Shown: positions 55,343-64,000, counted from the first letter of the stretch. The stretch: DNA of 64,000 nt from Synechococcus sp. M44_DOE_062 (GCA_015295985.1 DVDX01000004.1:94174-158173); one strand, 5' to 3'. Program-made: numbers and translations. The notes: a model not told the origin generated them from the sequence alone.

Positions 55343-56683
55343 CTATCCATCCGTCAACTGCCACCAAAGATACCCCAGCCGCAGATAGTAAAGCCGCAAC
55401 CAGGGCAAAGGGAAAGAGCGGGGCGGCTGGCGAAACAGAGCGCTCATCTGAGAAGGGATCCCGGCGATCTCCTGGGCCAGCATTTTGCCTGCCCACACCG
55501 CCGTGGCCACACCGCTGCCGTGATAGGCCAGGCTGTACCACAGGCCGGGATCCGTCGGCGAAGGGCCGATGTGGGGGTGAAACTGCCGAGAAAGGCAGAC
55601 CAGTCCATTCCAGGCATACTCGATCTCCACCCCCTCCCAAGCAGGGAAAAGACGGTAGAGCTGTCGGGTCATCCAAGCGCGCAACTGCTGTCGCTCCGTC
55701 GGGGTATCGCGGGTGCCGCCCCGTCCCCCAAACAGCAAGCGACCATCCGGCAGTAAGCGGTAATAGAACAGCAGCCGCCGTGTGTCGTAGAGCGGCGTCG
55801 GATCCCACCACCCCTGCGCCTTCTGCTCTTGCGGTGTCAGAGGTCGGGTGACCAGGATGTTGGACAATGCCGGCAGCAGGGATCCCGCCAGTTGGGGATA
55901 CAGGGCCTCCGGGGTGTAGCCGTTGGTGGCAATGACCAAGTGCCGAGCGCGCACCGTTCCCCCTGGCGTGTGACAGATGTGTTGGGATCCCACCTTTTCC
56001 CAGGCGATGACCGGACTGGCGCTGTACAGCTTCGCCCCCCACCGGTGGGCCGCTTGGGCCAGTCCTTGGGTGAGCTTGAGGGGGTTGAGGCCAAACCCCA
56101 CCCCGATGTGCAAAGCGCCGTGGTTCTCTTGGCTGTTGAAGCCCCGTTCCCGCAGCTCTTTGGGGTTGAGGAGCTGGGCCGGGTAGCCCGCTACCTGAGT
56201 ATAGATCTGGTACTCGGCCTCCAACTCCGGCCACGCCTGTGGATGATGGGCCACTGCGTAGCAGCCCTGTCCCTGAGCCTCTAGGGAGAAGCCCTCGCTG
56301 GCCGCCACCTCCTGCACGGTTTCCACCGCCTGCCATTGATTCCGGTAGTAGCGCTCCGTCTCGGCCAGGCCCACCCGCCGCACCATCTGGGCATGGGTGA
56401 GGTGGCTCGCCCCCACCCCGCAAAAGCCGCCATTGCGCCCCGAGGCTCCCCAACCCAGGGATCCCGCCTCCAGCAGGCAGGCGGAAATGCTGTGGTCACG
56501 GGCCAGGTGCAGAGCCGTCGATAGCCCCGTCAATCCTCCCCCCACAATGACCACCTCAGCGCTCACCTGCTCTTGCAAAGGTGCCGGATGTCGCCAACCG
56601 AGATCTTCTATCGTGCTGTCCCAGTAGCTGCCGACCGGACAGGCAGGATCATAGGTGCTGGTAGGATAAAGGGCCTTTCTCAT
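55343..56683 (-). CDS. FAD-dependent amine/amino acid oxidoreductase (DAO family)
   Basis: A 446-residue flavoenzyme. The dinucleotide-binding motif VVIVGGGLTGLSTALHLARD lies at about residue 44. GWGASGRNGGFCGVG is the conserved DAO second segment, and VIATNGYTPEALYP and GSGVATAVWAGKMLAQE complete the fold. Closest in plan to the gamma-glutamylputrescine oxidase-like group. The oxidised amine is not shown by sequence. It stands as a single gene, minus strand, 90 bases from the next. Confidence 0.85.
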   Translation of the reverse strand: MRKALYPTSTYDPACPVGSYWDSTIEDLGWRHPAPLQEQVSAEVVIVGGGLTGLSTALHLARDHSISACLLEAGSLGWGASGRNGGFCGVGASHLTHAQMVRRVGLAETERYYRNQWQAVETVQEVAASEGFSLEAQGQGCYAVAHHPQAWPELEAEYQIYTQVAGYPAQLLNPKELRERGFNSQENHGALHIGVGFGLNPLKLTQGLAQAAHRWGAKLYSASPVIAWEKVGSQHICHTPGGTVRARHLVIATNGYTPEALYPQLAGSLLPALSNILVTRPLTPQEQKAQGWWDPTPLYDTRRLLFYYRLLPDGRLLFGGRGGTRDTPTERQQLRAWMTRQLYRLFPAWEGVEIEYAWNGLVCLSRQFHPHIGPSPTDPGLWYSLAYHGSGVATAVWAGKMLAQEIAGIPSQMSALFRQPPRSFPLPWLRLYYLRLGYLWWQLTDG

Positions 56684-56777
56684 GCGGACAATGGGAAGAA
56701 CATCTGGCTAGGCAACGCTGAAGTGCTCGCTACCGCTGAGGCGACCGGTCGAAGAACCAGTGCTGAAGGGGATCCCC

Positions 56778-57392
56778 TCATGGCTGCACAGGGCTGTCGC
56801 AACTGGCAGTGGCGGCTTCCACATCGGCAGGGGTATTGCAGTCCAGGAAGATCTCAGGAGTATAAAGCTCCACCTCCTGAACCCGCTTGCCCAGATCCTG
56901 CAACAACCAGCGCAGGCCCAGGGTTTCTTCTCGGAGATCCAACAGCTTTTCCCGCAAGCGCCTGTCGATCAGGGTAGGGTGCCCCCGTCGTCCTCGATGC
57001 ACCGGCACAGTAACCCAAGCGCGATGGCGCAGATGGTACTCCAGCAAGCTGTGGTAGATCCACGCCGGACGAGGCTGATCCACCGCCGAAATGGCCAGCA
57101 CTTGAAAGTCGGCAGGGATCCCTTCCACCCCCACCCGAATGGAATGGGTCTTGCCCAGCTCAGGAGCCGGATTGACCAGCACCTTTGCCCCTGCCAAGTG
57201 GGGTTGGGCCACCGCCAAATGCTGGGATCCCAGCACCACCCAGGGTTGAAACCCCGCCTGTTGCCATTGAAAGATCTGGTAAGACAGCAGGGTTTGCCCC
57301 TCTTTCCAAGGCAGAAAGGCTTTCGGCTCTCCCATCCGCGTGGAAAACCCAGCCGCCAAGATCAGCGCATGCAGCTTTGGGTCATTTGCCAA
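56778..57392 (-). CDS. MobA/MocA-like nucleotidyltransferase
   Basis: A 204-residue NTP-transferase. The N-terminal signature ALILAAGFSTRMGEPKAFLP with the P-loop-like GxxxRMGxxK is clear, and the metal-binding Asp is in AISAVDQPRPAW. Family members transfer CMP or GMP to molybdopterin or form other activated nucleotides; the specific partner is not shown. It overlaps tatC by 11 bases and is downstream of it, so probably co-transcribed. Tat exports many molybdoenzymes, so the neighbour is suggestive. Confidence 0.82.
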   Translation of the reverse strand: MANDPKLHALILAAGFSTRMGEPKAFLPWKEGQTLLSYQIFQWQQAGFQPWVVLGSQHLAVAQPHLAGAKVLVNPAPELGKTHSIRVGVEGIPADFQVLAISAVDQPRPAWIYHSLLEYHLRHRAWVTVPVHRGRRGHPTLIDRRLREKLLDLREETLGLRWLLQDLGKRVQEVELYTPEIFLDCNTPADVEAATASCDSPVQP

Positions 57393-58164
57393 GGAGCTTC
57401 ACCAGCAGAATGCCAAACAAGTACAGAAACGTCACAGCCCCGGCCAACAGACTCTGGGTCAGGGGATCCGTCGAAGGGGTGAGAATGGCCCCCGCCACCA
57501 CCGCGCCCAGAACCACGTAGCGCCAGCCCTTGAGCATCTGCTCGGCAGACACCAGCCCTAGCGCCCCCAGCAGCGCCTGCAAAATCGGCACCTGAAAGGC
57601 CAGGCCAGTACTGAACAGCAGCAGCAGCACAAACTCAAAGTAGCGGTCAATGGACCAAGCCTGATCCACCACCCCTTCGCCATAGCGGATGAAAAAGTTG
57701 AGCGCTGCCGGAATGAGGAGATAGTAGGCAAAGACCAAGCCAGCCACAAAGAGAAGGCTGGATCCCAGCACCACCGGCCCCAGCAGCTTGCGCTCCTTCA
57801 CACTCAGCCCTGGCAAGACAAAGCGGGCAATTTGGTAGAGCAAAAAGGGCGTGGCCAGCAGCAACCCCGAGTAGGCTGCCACCTTTACAGAAACGAAAAA
57901 ATACTCCCCCGGTGCCAGTTGCAGAAAGGTAACCCCCCGAGCGGGCACCTCCAGCAGGGCAACAATGCGATTCACCACGGCAAAGCAAGCGATGATGCAG
58001 ATCACCACCGCAATCACGCTGGCCAACAGGCGGCTGCGCAGCTCTTCCAAGTGCTCCATCAAGGTCATCTCGACCTCGTAGGGAAACTCCGGATCCCGCA
58101 CCCGACCCGACTCAGGGGCCGCCGCGGCTTGCTCCGGGGACTCGGTCTCAGAGGCAAGGGTCAT
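57382..58164 (-). CDS. tatC: Sec-independent protein translocase subunit TatC
   Basis: A 260-residue membrane protein that recognises twin-arginine signal peptides. The conserved N-terminal MEHLEELRSRLLASV is at about residue 35, LLYQIARFVLPGLSVKERKL about 110, and about six membrane helices follow. An N-terminal extension of 30 acidic residues is added. tatA/tatB are not adjacent. Downstream is the MobA-like gene. Confidence 0.94.
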   Translation of the reverse strand: MTLASETESPEQAAAAPESGRVRDPEFPYEVEMTLMEHLEELRSRLLASVIAVVICIIACFAVVNRIVALLEVPARGVTFLQLAPGEYFFVSVKVAAYSGLLLATPFLLYQIARFVLPGLSVKERKLLGPVVLGSSLLFVAGLVFAYYLLIPAALNFFIRYGEGVVDQAWSIDRYFEFVLLLLFSTGLAFQVPILQALLGALGLVSAEQMLKGWRYVVLGAVVAGAILTPSTDPLTQSLLAGAVTFLYLFGILLVKLLGK

Positions 58165-58257
58165 GGGCCAAGGTGTAACGAAACGTTCCCCGCTATCTTA
58201 GCGCTGCCCCCTCTCCAGGGAAAAGCACTTGCCCAACACATTCGGATAGCTGGGTAG

Positions 58258-58477
58258 CCCCGTACTTCAGTACGGGGAGGAAAAGCCCGCAAGCGACTTG
58301 AGTCGCTCTATGCTATACTATACATAGTCGCCATCCTTGGTGAAAAACCCAATCGGCGACTTACAAGTAAGCAGAACTTTGGGGCAAAACCCCAGGGAAC
58401 TGTGTAGGGGCGTCTTGACAACGCCTTTGCAAGTCTCTTTGTGGACTGTGTAAGAATCCCACGACTTGAGTCGTGGG
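58258..58477. mobile_element. miniature IS200/IS605-like element (no transposase)
   Basis: Bounded by two perfect 9-bp hairpins of the same shape: CCCCGTACT-TC-AGTACGGGG at 58258-58277 and CCCACGACT-TG-AGTCGTGGG at 58458-58477. A third hairpin, GCGACT-TG-AGTCGC, is at 58293-58306, and a GGGGCAAAACCCC stem lies near 58381. Palindromes of this kind flank IS200/IS605-type elements in cyanobacteria. The 220-base core has no open frame, so it looks like a non-autonomous element. Class by resemblance only; exact ends are not known. Confidence 0.5.
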
Positions 58478-58576
58478 AGTGTCAAGCCTCATCATCACGG
58501 GGTAGTAGCCCAAGCCCGTTAATGGGATCCCGGAGCCTGAGCGGATGGGAGTAGGGAGGAGAGTACGTCAAAGTTT

Positions 58577-59785
58577 TCAGCGCTTGCCCAAGCCCAGCGC
58601 CTTTTCCACCTGCTTGGCGGCGTAGGCCATGGCAAAACAGCAGATGAAGTAGACGACGCCGATAAAAAACAGCACTTCCCGTTGGGTGCCCAGCCAATTG
58701 GGGTTGGTGAACACCACGCGCCCTGCCTGCAGCAGGTCGATAAGGCCGACAATGAACACCAGCGACGTGTCTTTGAAGAGGGTGAGGAACTCGTTCACCA
58801 GCGCCGGAACGGCTGCCCGCAACGCCTGGGGCAAGATCACCAAAGCCGTCACTTGAAAGGGGTTCAAGCCCAACGCCCGTGCCGCTTCTAGCTGGCCCAG
58901 CGGGATTGACTGCAGGCCACCCCGCACATCCTCAGCTACGTACACGGCTGTAAACAAGATGAAGGCCACCTCCGCCCTGATGATCAAGTTGACGCTGATC
59001 CCCCCCAGAAAGAAGGGCACCAGCAGCCAGGCGGCAAACAGAATGGTGGTCAGGGGCACCCCCCGTACCAGCTCGATCACCAGCGTGCAGAAGATTCGGA
59101 TCACCGGCAGTGCCCGATTGGCCCGGCCCAAGGCCAGCAACACCCCGATGGGAAAGCCGATGATCATGGCGGCTGCCGCCAAGATCAAGGTAAGCAGCAG
59201 TCCAGACAGTTGCTCGGCCCGCACTGCCGGCCAATTGGGGCCCAGATCCCCCAGCAGCAGCTCCAGACAGAGGGGCAAGATCAAGGCCCAAACCCAGATG
59301 GAAGCCAGCCGCCAGGATTCCCGTCCGCGACTGAGGGCAATAGCGGCAAAAGTCGCTCCAGAGCAAGCCGCCAGCCACCCCTGCGACTGGGTTCCCAAAG
59401 GCAGGAAAGCGGCCAAGCCCATGGCAGCCCCCAAGAGAATGAGGTAGTGCAGCAGCACACCGCCCCAAGCCCCCCCCGCTACCCCCAGGGTGGCCAGTAC
59501 AATCCCCAACACCGCCCACACCCGCCACAGTTGGCTGCCGGGGTAGGTGCCGCTGGCAAAGATTTTGAGGTTGGCCGGGATCACCTCCCAGCGGGCTTGG
59601 GTGAACGCCCAGTTCCAGAACAGGGAAACTGCCCAGGCCAACACCAGGGCGGAAACCAAGGTGAGCAAGGTGCTTAACCAGGAGTCAAACAGGTTGCGGC
59701 GCACCCAAGCCAGAGGACTTTGTTTCTCCGTGGGGGGGAGTACCTTTTCTTCTTCCACAAGCGGAGAGGAGAGACTGCTGGGCAT
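58577..59785 (-). CDS. amino acid ABC transporter permease, AapM/BztC-like
   Basis: A 402-residue permease of the polar amino acid family, with about eight hydrophobic segments. The ABC-coupling loop ARALGLNPFQVTALVILPQALR is near residue 300, as in HisM/AapM. The IELVRGVPLTTILF segment is typical of the family. It pairs with the AapQ-like permease, 3 bases away and in the same direction, which fits a heterodimeric channel. Confidence 0.88.
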   Translation of the reverse strand: MPSSLSSPLVEEEKVLPPTEKQSPLAWVRRNLFDSWLSTLLTLVSALVLAWAVSLFWNWAFTQARWEVIPANLKIFASGTYPGSQLWRVWAVLGIVLATLGVAGGAWGGVLLHYLILLGAAMGLAAFLPLGTQSQGWLAACSGATFAAIALSRGRESWRLASIWVWALILPLCLELLLGDLGPNWPAVRAEQLSGLLLTLILAAAAMIIGFPIGVLLALGRANRALPVIRIFCTLVIELVRGVPLTTILFAAWLLVPFFLGGISVNLIIRAEVAFILFTAVYVAEDVRGGLQSIPLGQLEAARALGLNPFQVTALVILPQALRAAVPALVNEFLTLFKDTSLVFIVGLIDLLQAGRVVFTNPNWLGTQREVLFFIGVVYFICCFAMAYAAKQVEKALGLGKR

Positions 59786-59788
59786 GGG

Positions 59789-60961
59789 TTAGCGCTCCAC
59801 CAATTTGACGCGGGCATTGAGCCAGTTCATACCGTAGGAAACCACCAGGTTAAAGGTTAGATAGGTGGCCATGAGGATGGCGAACATTTCCACCGAGCGT
59901 CCCGACTGATTGATGATGGTGCTGCTGATGTTGAACAGGTCGGAAAAGCCAACGGCAATGGCCAAGCTGGAGTTTTTAATCAAGGTCAGATACTGAGTGT
60001 TCAAGGAGGGGATCATAATCCGCAGGGCCTGCGGCACAATCACCAAGCGAAAGGTTTGCAGCTCCGATAGGCCGATGGCTCGAGCCGCCTCCCACTGCCC
60101 CCGCGGCACGGCCAAAAAGGATCCCCGCACCACTTCGGCAATGTAGCAGCCGGTGTAGGTCACCAAGCCCAGCATCATGGCGGTAAACTCCGCCGAAAGT
60201 TGGATCCCACCGCGGAAGTTAAAGCGCTCCAGTACCGGGATGTCCAGCCGCACCGGCGGCTCCGGGAAGAGCACCCAACAGGCCACCGTCAGCAGCGCCA
60301 CCCCCGCAGATATCCACAGGTTCCGCTGCAGGGATCCCAGCTCGGGGCGGCGGGCCAGGAGCAACTTGCGGATCCCCCACCCAGCCCCGATCACAATGGC
60401 CAGTGCGGGAATGAACCATCCGCTCAGATCCAGGCTGGGCAGATTGACTCCCCGTTGGTTGATAAAAATAAGCCCGCCAATGGAGAGGCTGTTGCGCACC
60501 CCTGGCAGAGTGAGGATCACCCCCTGGTACCAAAAGATCACAATCAGCAGCACCGGGACATTGCGAAAGATCTCGGTAATGACCGTGGCCAATTGGCGGG
60601 CCAGCCAGTTGCTGGAGAGGCGGGCGATCCCCAAGACAAAGCCCATCACTGTCGCCAACACAATGCTGACTGCGGACAGCCAGAGGGTGTTCACCGCCCC
60701 CACCACCAGTGCCTTCAGGTAGCTCTCGGAAGGGTCGTAGGGAATGAGCCCTTCAGTGATGCCGAAGTTGGCGGAGTTGCCCAAAAAGCGGAATCCCAAG
60801 CTGATGCCCAGGCGACGCATGCTGGCGAGGAGATTTTGGGCGAGGATCCCGAACACCAGCAGCACGGCCACGACAAAGGCCACCTGCAGCAGAACCTTTA
60901 GGATGCGCTCATTCCGCCACCAGGGGGGGCGAAGGTGGGACTGGTCGGACAGAGAAGTCAT
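59789..60961 (-). CDS. amino acid ABC transporter permease, AapQ/BztB-like
   Basis: A 390-residue inner-membrane permease. Family segments: VITEIFRNVPVLLIVIFWYQ, FTAMMLGLVTYTGCYIAEVV, and the coupling loop AARAIGLSELQTFRLVIVPQ. ATG 60961 is used; a frame back to 61024 is open but has an unlikely start. The substrate is probably a polar or acidic amino acid by comparison with Aap/Bzt systems; specificity cannot be read. Downstream of the binding-protein gene. Confidence 0.88.
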   Translation of the reverse strand: MTSLSDQSHLRPPWWRNERILKVLLQVAFVVAVLLVFGILAQNLLASMRRLGISLGFRFLGNSANFGITEGLIPYDPSESYLKALVVGAVNTLWLSAVSIVLATVMGFVLGIARLSSNWLARQLATVITEIFRNVPVLLIVIFWYQGVILTLPGVRNSLSIGGLIFINQRGVNLPSLDLSGWFIPALAIVIGAGWGIRKLLLARRPELGSLQRNLWISAGVALLTVACWVLFPEPPVRLDIPVLERFNFRGGIQLSAEFTAMMLGLVTYTGCYIAEVVRGSFLAVPRGQWEAARAIGLSELQTFRLVIVPQALRIMIPSLNTQYLTLIKNSSLAIAVGFSDLFNISSTIINQSGRSVEMFAILMATYLTFNLVVSYGMNWLNARVKLVER

Positions 60962-61059
60962 GCGGGGCAAGCAAAAATTCAGAGCACAGCAGAGAATAGG
61001 GGATCCCTGGCCGGTACTGACCAACCGGGATTCCTAGGCCCGGATTCCCAATCAGCCGA

Positions 61060-62097
61060 TTAGCGGAAAGGCGGCGCATACTGGATCCCACCTTTGGTGT
61101 AGGGCTGGTTCAAGCCCCGCGGCACGCCCAAGGGAGTCAGGTGACGGTCGAAGATCTCACCGTAGTTGCCCACCGCCTTGATGACATTGACCACCCAATC
61201 CGGCTTCAGGCCCAGCAGCTCTCCCAGGTTGCCTTCCTGGCCCAAGAAACGGCGGATATCGGGATCCTCCGACTTGAGGAACTCTTCCACATTGGCGCTG
61301 GTGATCCCTTTCTCTTCCGCATAGAAGAGGGCGTAGACCGTCCAGTTCATAATGTCGGAGAAACTCTCATCTCCGTGGGGAACCAGCGGCCCCAAGGGCT
61401 CTTTGGAAATGATCTCCGGCAAGATCACGTGGTCGTCGGGAGAAGCCAAGCTGGCCCGGCGGGAGATGAGGGCGCTTTGGTCGCTGGTGATGGCGTCACA
61501 GCGGCCCTCTTCGTAGGCGTTAAAAGAGGAATCGTCGCCGTCGAAGGTCACCGGGGTAAAAGGAATGCCACGGGCGCGGAAGGTATCCGCCAAGTTCAGC
61601 TCGGTGGTGGTGCCGGCAATCACACAGATGGTGGCCCCCTTCAGATCTTCTAATTTCTCCACCCCCAGCGACTTCTTCACCATAAATCCTTGGCCATCGT
61701 AGTAGACGGTGGGGCCGAAGGTGACCGCCCACTCCCGATCCCGGGTGAGCGTCCAGGTGGTGTTGCGGCTGATCATATCGACTTCGCCCGACTGAATGGC
61801 CGATTGACGGTTGGCTGCTGCCAGGTAGACATACCGAACCTTGTCCGGATCTCCGAACAGAGCCGCAGCTACAGCCCGGCAGATGTCGATATCAAAACCC
61901 ACGTACTTACCTTTGTCGTCCAGGTTGCCGAATCCGGGCAGTTGGTTGTTGACCCCACAGATCAACTCCCCCCGAGCCTTGATGCGTTCGGTAAGCGGCC
62001 CGAGCTGCGCCCAAGCAGGGAGCGACTGCAGGCCCACAGACAATGCCAATGCTCCGGCCAAAGGAACCAATCCGTTCAAATGCTTCATCCAGTTCAT
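61060..62097 (-). CDS. amino acid ABC transporter substrate-binding protein, AapJ-like
   Basis: A 345-residue periplasmic binding protein. The signal peptide lies at residues about 1-30 (LVPLAGALALSVGLQSLPAWA). Family marks: ELICGVNNQLPGFGNLDDKG, YVGFDIDICRAVAAALFGD, DMISRNTTWTLTRD, and the C-terminal LTPLGVPRGLNQPYTKGG, typical of AapJ/BztA. No lipobox, so probably soluble. First of the three minus-strand genes; the divergent gap at 62098-62359 should carry promoters for both directions. Confidence 0.9.
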   Translation of the reverse strand: MNWMKHLNGLVPLAGALALSVGLQSLPAWAQLGPLTERIKARGELICGVNNQLPGFGNLDDKGKYVGFDIDICRAVAAALFGDPDKVRYVYLAAANRQSAIQSGEVDMISRNTTWTLTRDREWAVTFGPTVYYDGQGFMVKKSLGVEKLEDLKGATICVIAGTTTELNLADTFRARGIPFTPVTFDGDDSSFNAYEEGRCDAITSDQSALISRRASLASPDDHVILPEIISKEPLGPLVPHGDESFSDIMNWTVYALFYAEEKGITSANVEEFLKSEDPDIRRFLGQEGNLGELLGLKPDWVVNVIKAVGNYGEIFDRHLTPLGVPRGLNQPYTKGGIQYAPPFR

Positions 62098-62359
62098 AGA
62101 ATTACCTCATGTCAATTCTTGCGATCTTTGGTCAACAGTCATCTATCATCCGGCAATTCAATCAAGATGCTGTGCCGGTTGCGTCACACTCCTGCCACAC
62201 CCCGTAGAATGGTTTGCCATAAGTGTCAACGATTTCCTCAAAGCCTTACACGTCAGGGCGTACAGAAATGTTGCAGAGGCTACGGTTATGGCTCGGCCCG
62301 TTCTGTCATGGTACCCATGCTTGCTTTGGTGAAATTTTAGGAAAGGGAGTTACTCGACC
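62098..62359. promoter_or_regulatory. divergent promoter region of the amino acid transporter
   Basis: A 262-base gap between divergent aapJ- and aapP-like genes. It must hold the promoters for both. An AGGAAAGGGAGTTA stretch upstream of 62360 is the ribosome binding site for the ATPase gene. Clear -35/-10 boxes or an operator could not be assigned. Confidence 0.4.
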
Positions 62360-63148
62360 ATGAAAGGATCCCCGCGCATCATCTCTTCCCCCTCTCCGCA
62401 AAGTGCAGCCAGCGCTGACATCATCCAATGTGAAGATGTTCACAAATGGTACGGCGAGTTCCACGTCCTTAAGGGCATTACCACCCGCATCCGCCGCGGA
62501 GAGGTGGTGGTGGTCTGTGGGCCTTCTGGTTCGGGCAAGTCCACGTTTATTCGCACGTTGAACCGCTTAGAAGAACACCAGAGAGGGCGCATTGTGGTAG
62601 ATGGCATTGAGCTGACCAGCGACCTGCGCAACATTGATGCCATTCGCCGCGAAGTGGGCATGGTTTTTCAACAGTTCAACCTGTTCCCCCACCTAACGGT
62701 TTTGCAAAATGTAACCCTTGGCCCAATCCACGTGAAAAAGATGAAAAAAAGCGAGGCCATAGAACGGGCTATGGAGCTGTTGAGCCGGGTGGGGATCGCT
62801 GAGCAAGCGGAAAAATACCCGGGGCAGCTTTCGGGGGGGCAGCAGCAGCGGGTGGCGATTGCCCGCGCCTTGGCCATGAATCCGGCGGTCATGCTCTTCG
62901 ATGAGCCTACCTCTGCCTTGGATCCGGAGATGATCAAAGAGGTGCTGGACGTGATGCGGGAACTGGCCCGCTCGGGGATGACCATGGTGTGCGTGACCCA
63001 CGAGATGGGCTTCGCTCGTGAGGTGGCGGATCGGATCATCTTCTTCGACCGCGGCAAGATTGTAGAAGAAAACACGCCCCAGGAGTTTTTCAACAACCCA
63101 AAGGAAGAGCGCTCCCGCCTGTTTCTATCCCAGATCCTTTCCCACTAG
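62360..63148 (+). CDS. amino acid ABC transporter ATP-binding protein, AapP/GlnQ-like
   Basis: A 262-residue ATPase. Walker [21 protein letters not shown], signature [15 protein letters not shown], Walker [15 protein letters not shown]-loop [12 protein letters not shown]: all intact and typical of polar amino acid importers. It is divergent from the binding protein and permeases, not in one operon with them as in Aap/Bzt systems elsewhere. It probably serves them anyway, as no other permease is near. Confidence 0.92.
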   Translation: MKGSPRIISSPSPQSAASADIIQCEDVHKWYGEFHVLKGITTRIRRGEVVVVCGPSGSGKSTFIRTLNRLEEHQRGRIVVDGIELTSDLRNIDAIRREVGMVFQQFNLFPHLTVLQNVTLGPIHVKKMKKSEAIERAMELLSRVGIAEQAEKYPGQLSGGQQQRVAIARALAMNPAVMLFDEPTSALDPEMIKEVLDVMRELARSGMTMVCVTHEMGFAREVADRIIFFDRGKIVEENTPQEFFNNPKEERSRLFLSQILSH

Positions 63149-63156
63149 CCAGTTCC

Positions 63157-63999
63157 TTAGAGAGGGGTGAGCCGTGCCAGAAAAGCCCCCTCCAGCTCTT
63201 GGTAGACGATCTGCCCTTGCCATCCGTTGGCGTGAGCACACTGCAGCAGGGTTTCCGGATCCACAAACAGCCAGGGAAAGGGATCCCCCCGCTGGCCGTT
63301 GTACTCGGCAACGAAATTGACCACCTTGGCTGTCGGCTCGCTCCCTTCTTTGCAATCTTCTGAGCCATCTGCTTCGAGGTGGGCAGGCTCGGTCAGCTTG
63401 CCAGAGGGGCTTTCCCAGTTTTCTAATTCTCTTTCTGCCGGCAGATCCTCCAGATCCGCAAGGTCGCCGGTATCGCTCAGATCGGTGGAATCTAAGAGCA
63501 ACTGCCCCGTGGGCTGGATCCAGTGCCGGGCCAAGCGCAAAAAATGCTCTAACCCCGACGGGGATCCCACCAAACCGACGCCATTCATCAGCAACAGCAG
63601 CGTATCGAAGGGATCCTCCGGCCCCGGCCAGTGGAAAAGATCGGCGGCAATGCGGCAGCGCACCCCCCGCTCCGCCATGATCTGCAAAGCCACAGGGGAG
63701 CGATCCAAAGCGGCCACGGCAAATCCTTCTTCCTGCAGCAGCAGGCTGTGGCGGCCCGTACCGGCGCCGATGTCCAGCACCCGACCGCGGCAGAGTTCCA
63801 AGGCCAAGGCTTCTACCTCCGGCAACTCTTGGGTGAAGAACACCTCTGGCGAGACCACCTGGGGCTCTTCCGCCAGCGGGATCCCCTCCAGGCTGTAGGC
63901 ATGCAAGAGAAGGGATCCCTGGGCCTGTCCCCGATGCCAGTCCCACAGGGCTTGCTCCAGAGGATCCTGAAGGGGGTGATTCTCGACAGCCTCTATCAT
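63157..63999 (-). CDS. class I SAM-dependent methyltransferase
   Basis: A 280-residue Rossmann-fold methyltransferase. Motif I is VLDIGAGTGRHSLLLQEEGF (about residue 75) and motif II VAALDRSPVALQIMAERGV follows, then DTLLLLMNGVGLVG. The middle has a low-complexity acidic insert (SDTGDLADLEDLPAE). The substrate is unknown. The ATG at 63999 is at the edge of the window, so a longer N-terminus beyond it cannot be excluded. Convergent with the ATPase gene, 8 bases apart. Confidence 0.75.
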   Translation of the reverse strand: MIEAVENHPLQDPLEQALWDWHRGQAQGSLLLHAYSLEGIPLAEEPQVVSPEVFFTQELPEVEALALELCRGRVLDIGAGTGRHSLLLQEEGFAVAALDRSPVALQIMAERGVRCRIAADLFHWPGPEDPFDTLLLLMNGVGLVGSPSGLEHFLRLARHWIQPTGQLLLDSTDLSDTGDLADLEDLPAERELENWESPSGKLTEPAHLEADGSEDCKEGSEPTAKVVNFVAEYNGQRGDPFPWLFVDPETLLQCAHANGWQGQIVYQELEGAFLARLTPL

Positions 64000-64000
64000 G

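Noticed and set aside
55290..56453. 387-codon antisense-frame reading on the same strand as the FAD oxidoreductase
   Set aside because: It is a frame shadow, rich in Gly/Arg/Pro; the DAO-family frame is clearly the gene.
1..64000. tRNA, rRNA or riboswitch genes
   Set aside because: I looked for T-loop (GGTTCGAATCC-like) and rRNA sequences in the spacers and saw none; a covariance search would be decisive.

Overview
The window is a 64 kb piece of a cyanobacterial chromosome. It carries the Mg-chelatase H subunit, cyanophycin synthetase, a cyanobacterial-type str operon, a ComEC/ComF/PilD competence and pilus set, and many small cyanobacterial hypothetical genes. The octamer GGGATCCC (with its core GGATCC) is found throughout genes and spacers. 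It fits the highly iterated palindrome variant known from hot-spring Synechococcus (Yellowstone JA-type, now Thermostichus) rather than the usual GCGATCGC. The assignment to that group is an inference from these signs.

Layout. 1-5.4 kb: the purM 3' end, then a four-gene ABC export operon (ATPase, permease, GldG-like, DUF4340). 5.4-13.1 kb: universal stress protein, M14 peptidase, ssb, rpsF, acpP-fabF, a HAD-like protein without its catalytic aspartates, queA, dcd. 13.1-24.2 kb: a CobO-like protein, a gene-poor AT-richer stretch, a secreted phosphodiester glycosidase homologue, a 31-residue membrane ORF, a 2-hydroxyacid dehydrogenase, an NAD-type isocitrate dehydrogenase homologue, a large GAF histidine kinase and gltX. 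24.2-28.9 kb: a low-GC chromosomal integron. 29-45 kb: chlH, a DUF6883/DUF4926 pair, pilD, a frameshifted cphA, comEC, two SPFH genes, an HD-GYP response regulator, comF. 45-52.4 kb: a frameshifted DUF1232 gene, rpsL-rpsG-fusA-tuf-rpsJ, dapB, metF. 52.4-64 kb: a lipoprotein with repeats in its signal region, DUF2993, a FAD oxidoreductase, a MobA-like transferase, tatC, an IS200/IS605-like miniature element, an Aap-type amino acid ABC transporter and a methyltransferase.

The most notable part is the integron. An intI-type integrase gene at 27851-28853 is broken by two short tandem duplications. On the other strand, running away from it, are three attC-like sites and cassettes holding an antitoxin/toxin pair, a GIY-YIG nuclease, and a 5-methylcytosine methyltransferase with a Vsr-type nuclease. 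The toxin and the GIY-YIG nuclease each carry one in-frame stop and vsr carries a one-base frameshift. The antitoxin and the methyltransferase are open. The harmful halves are dead and the protective halves survive.

The second theme is a pair of short dispersed repeats, one containing GGGACGGAGTCC and one containing GGTGCGGAGCAC. They lie in spacers and also inside genes (chlH, dapB, comEC, the histidine kinase, a lipoprotein, a DUF4340 gene), where they are read in frame as VRxxGTES or SGAEH peptides. Four tandem 24-bp copies form the start of one lipoprotein. Short tandem duplications and one- to four-base indels have also damaged cphA, intI, vsr and the DUF1232 gene. I saw no tRNA, rRNA or CRISPR array.
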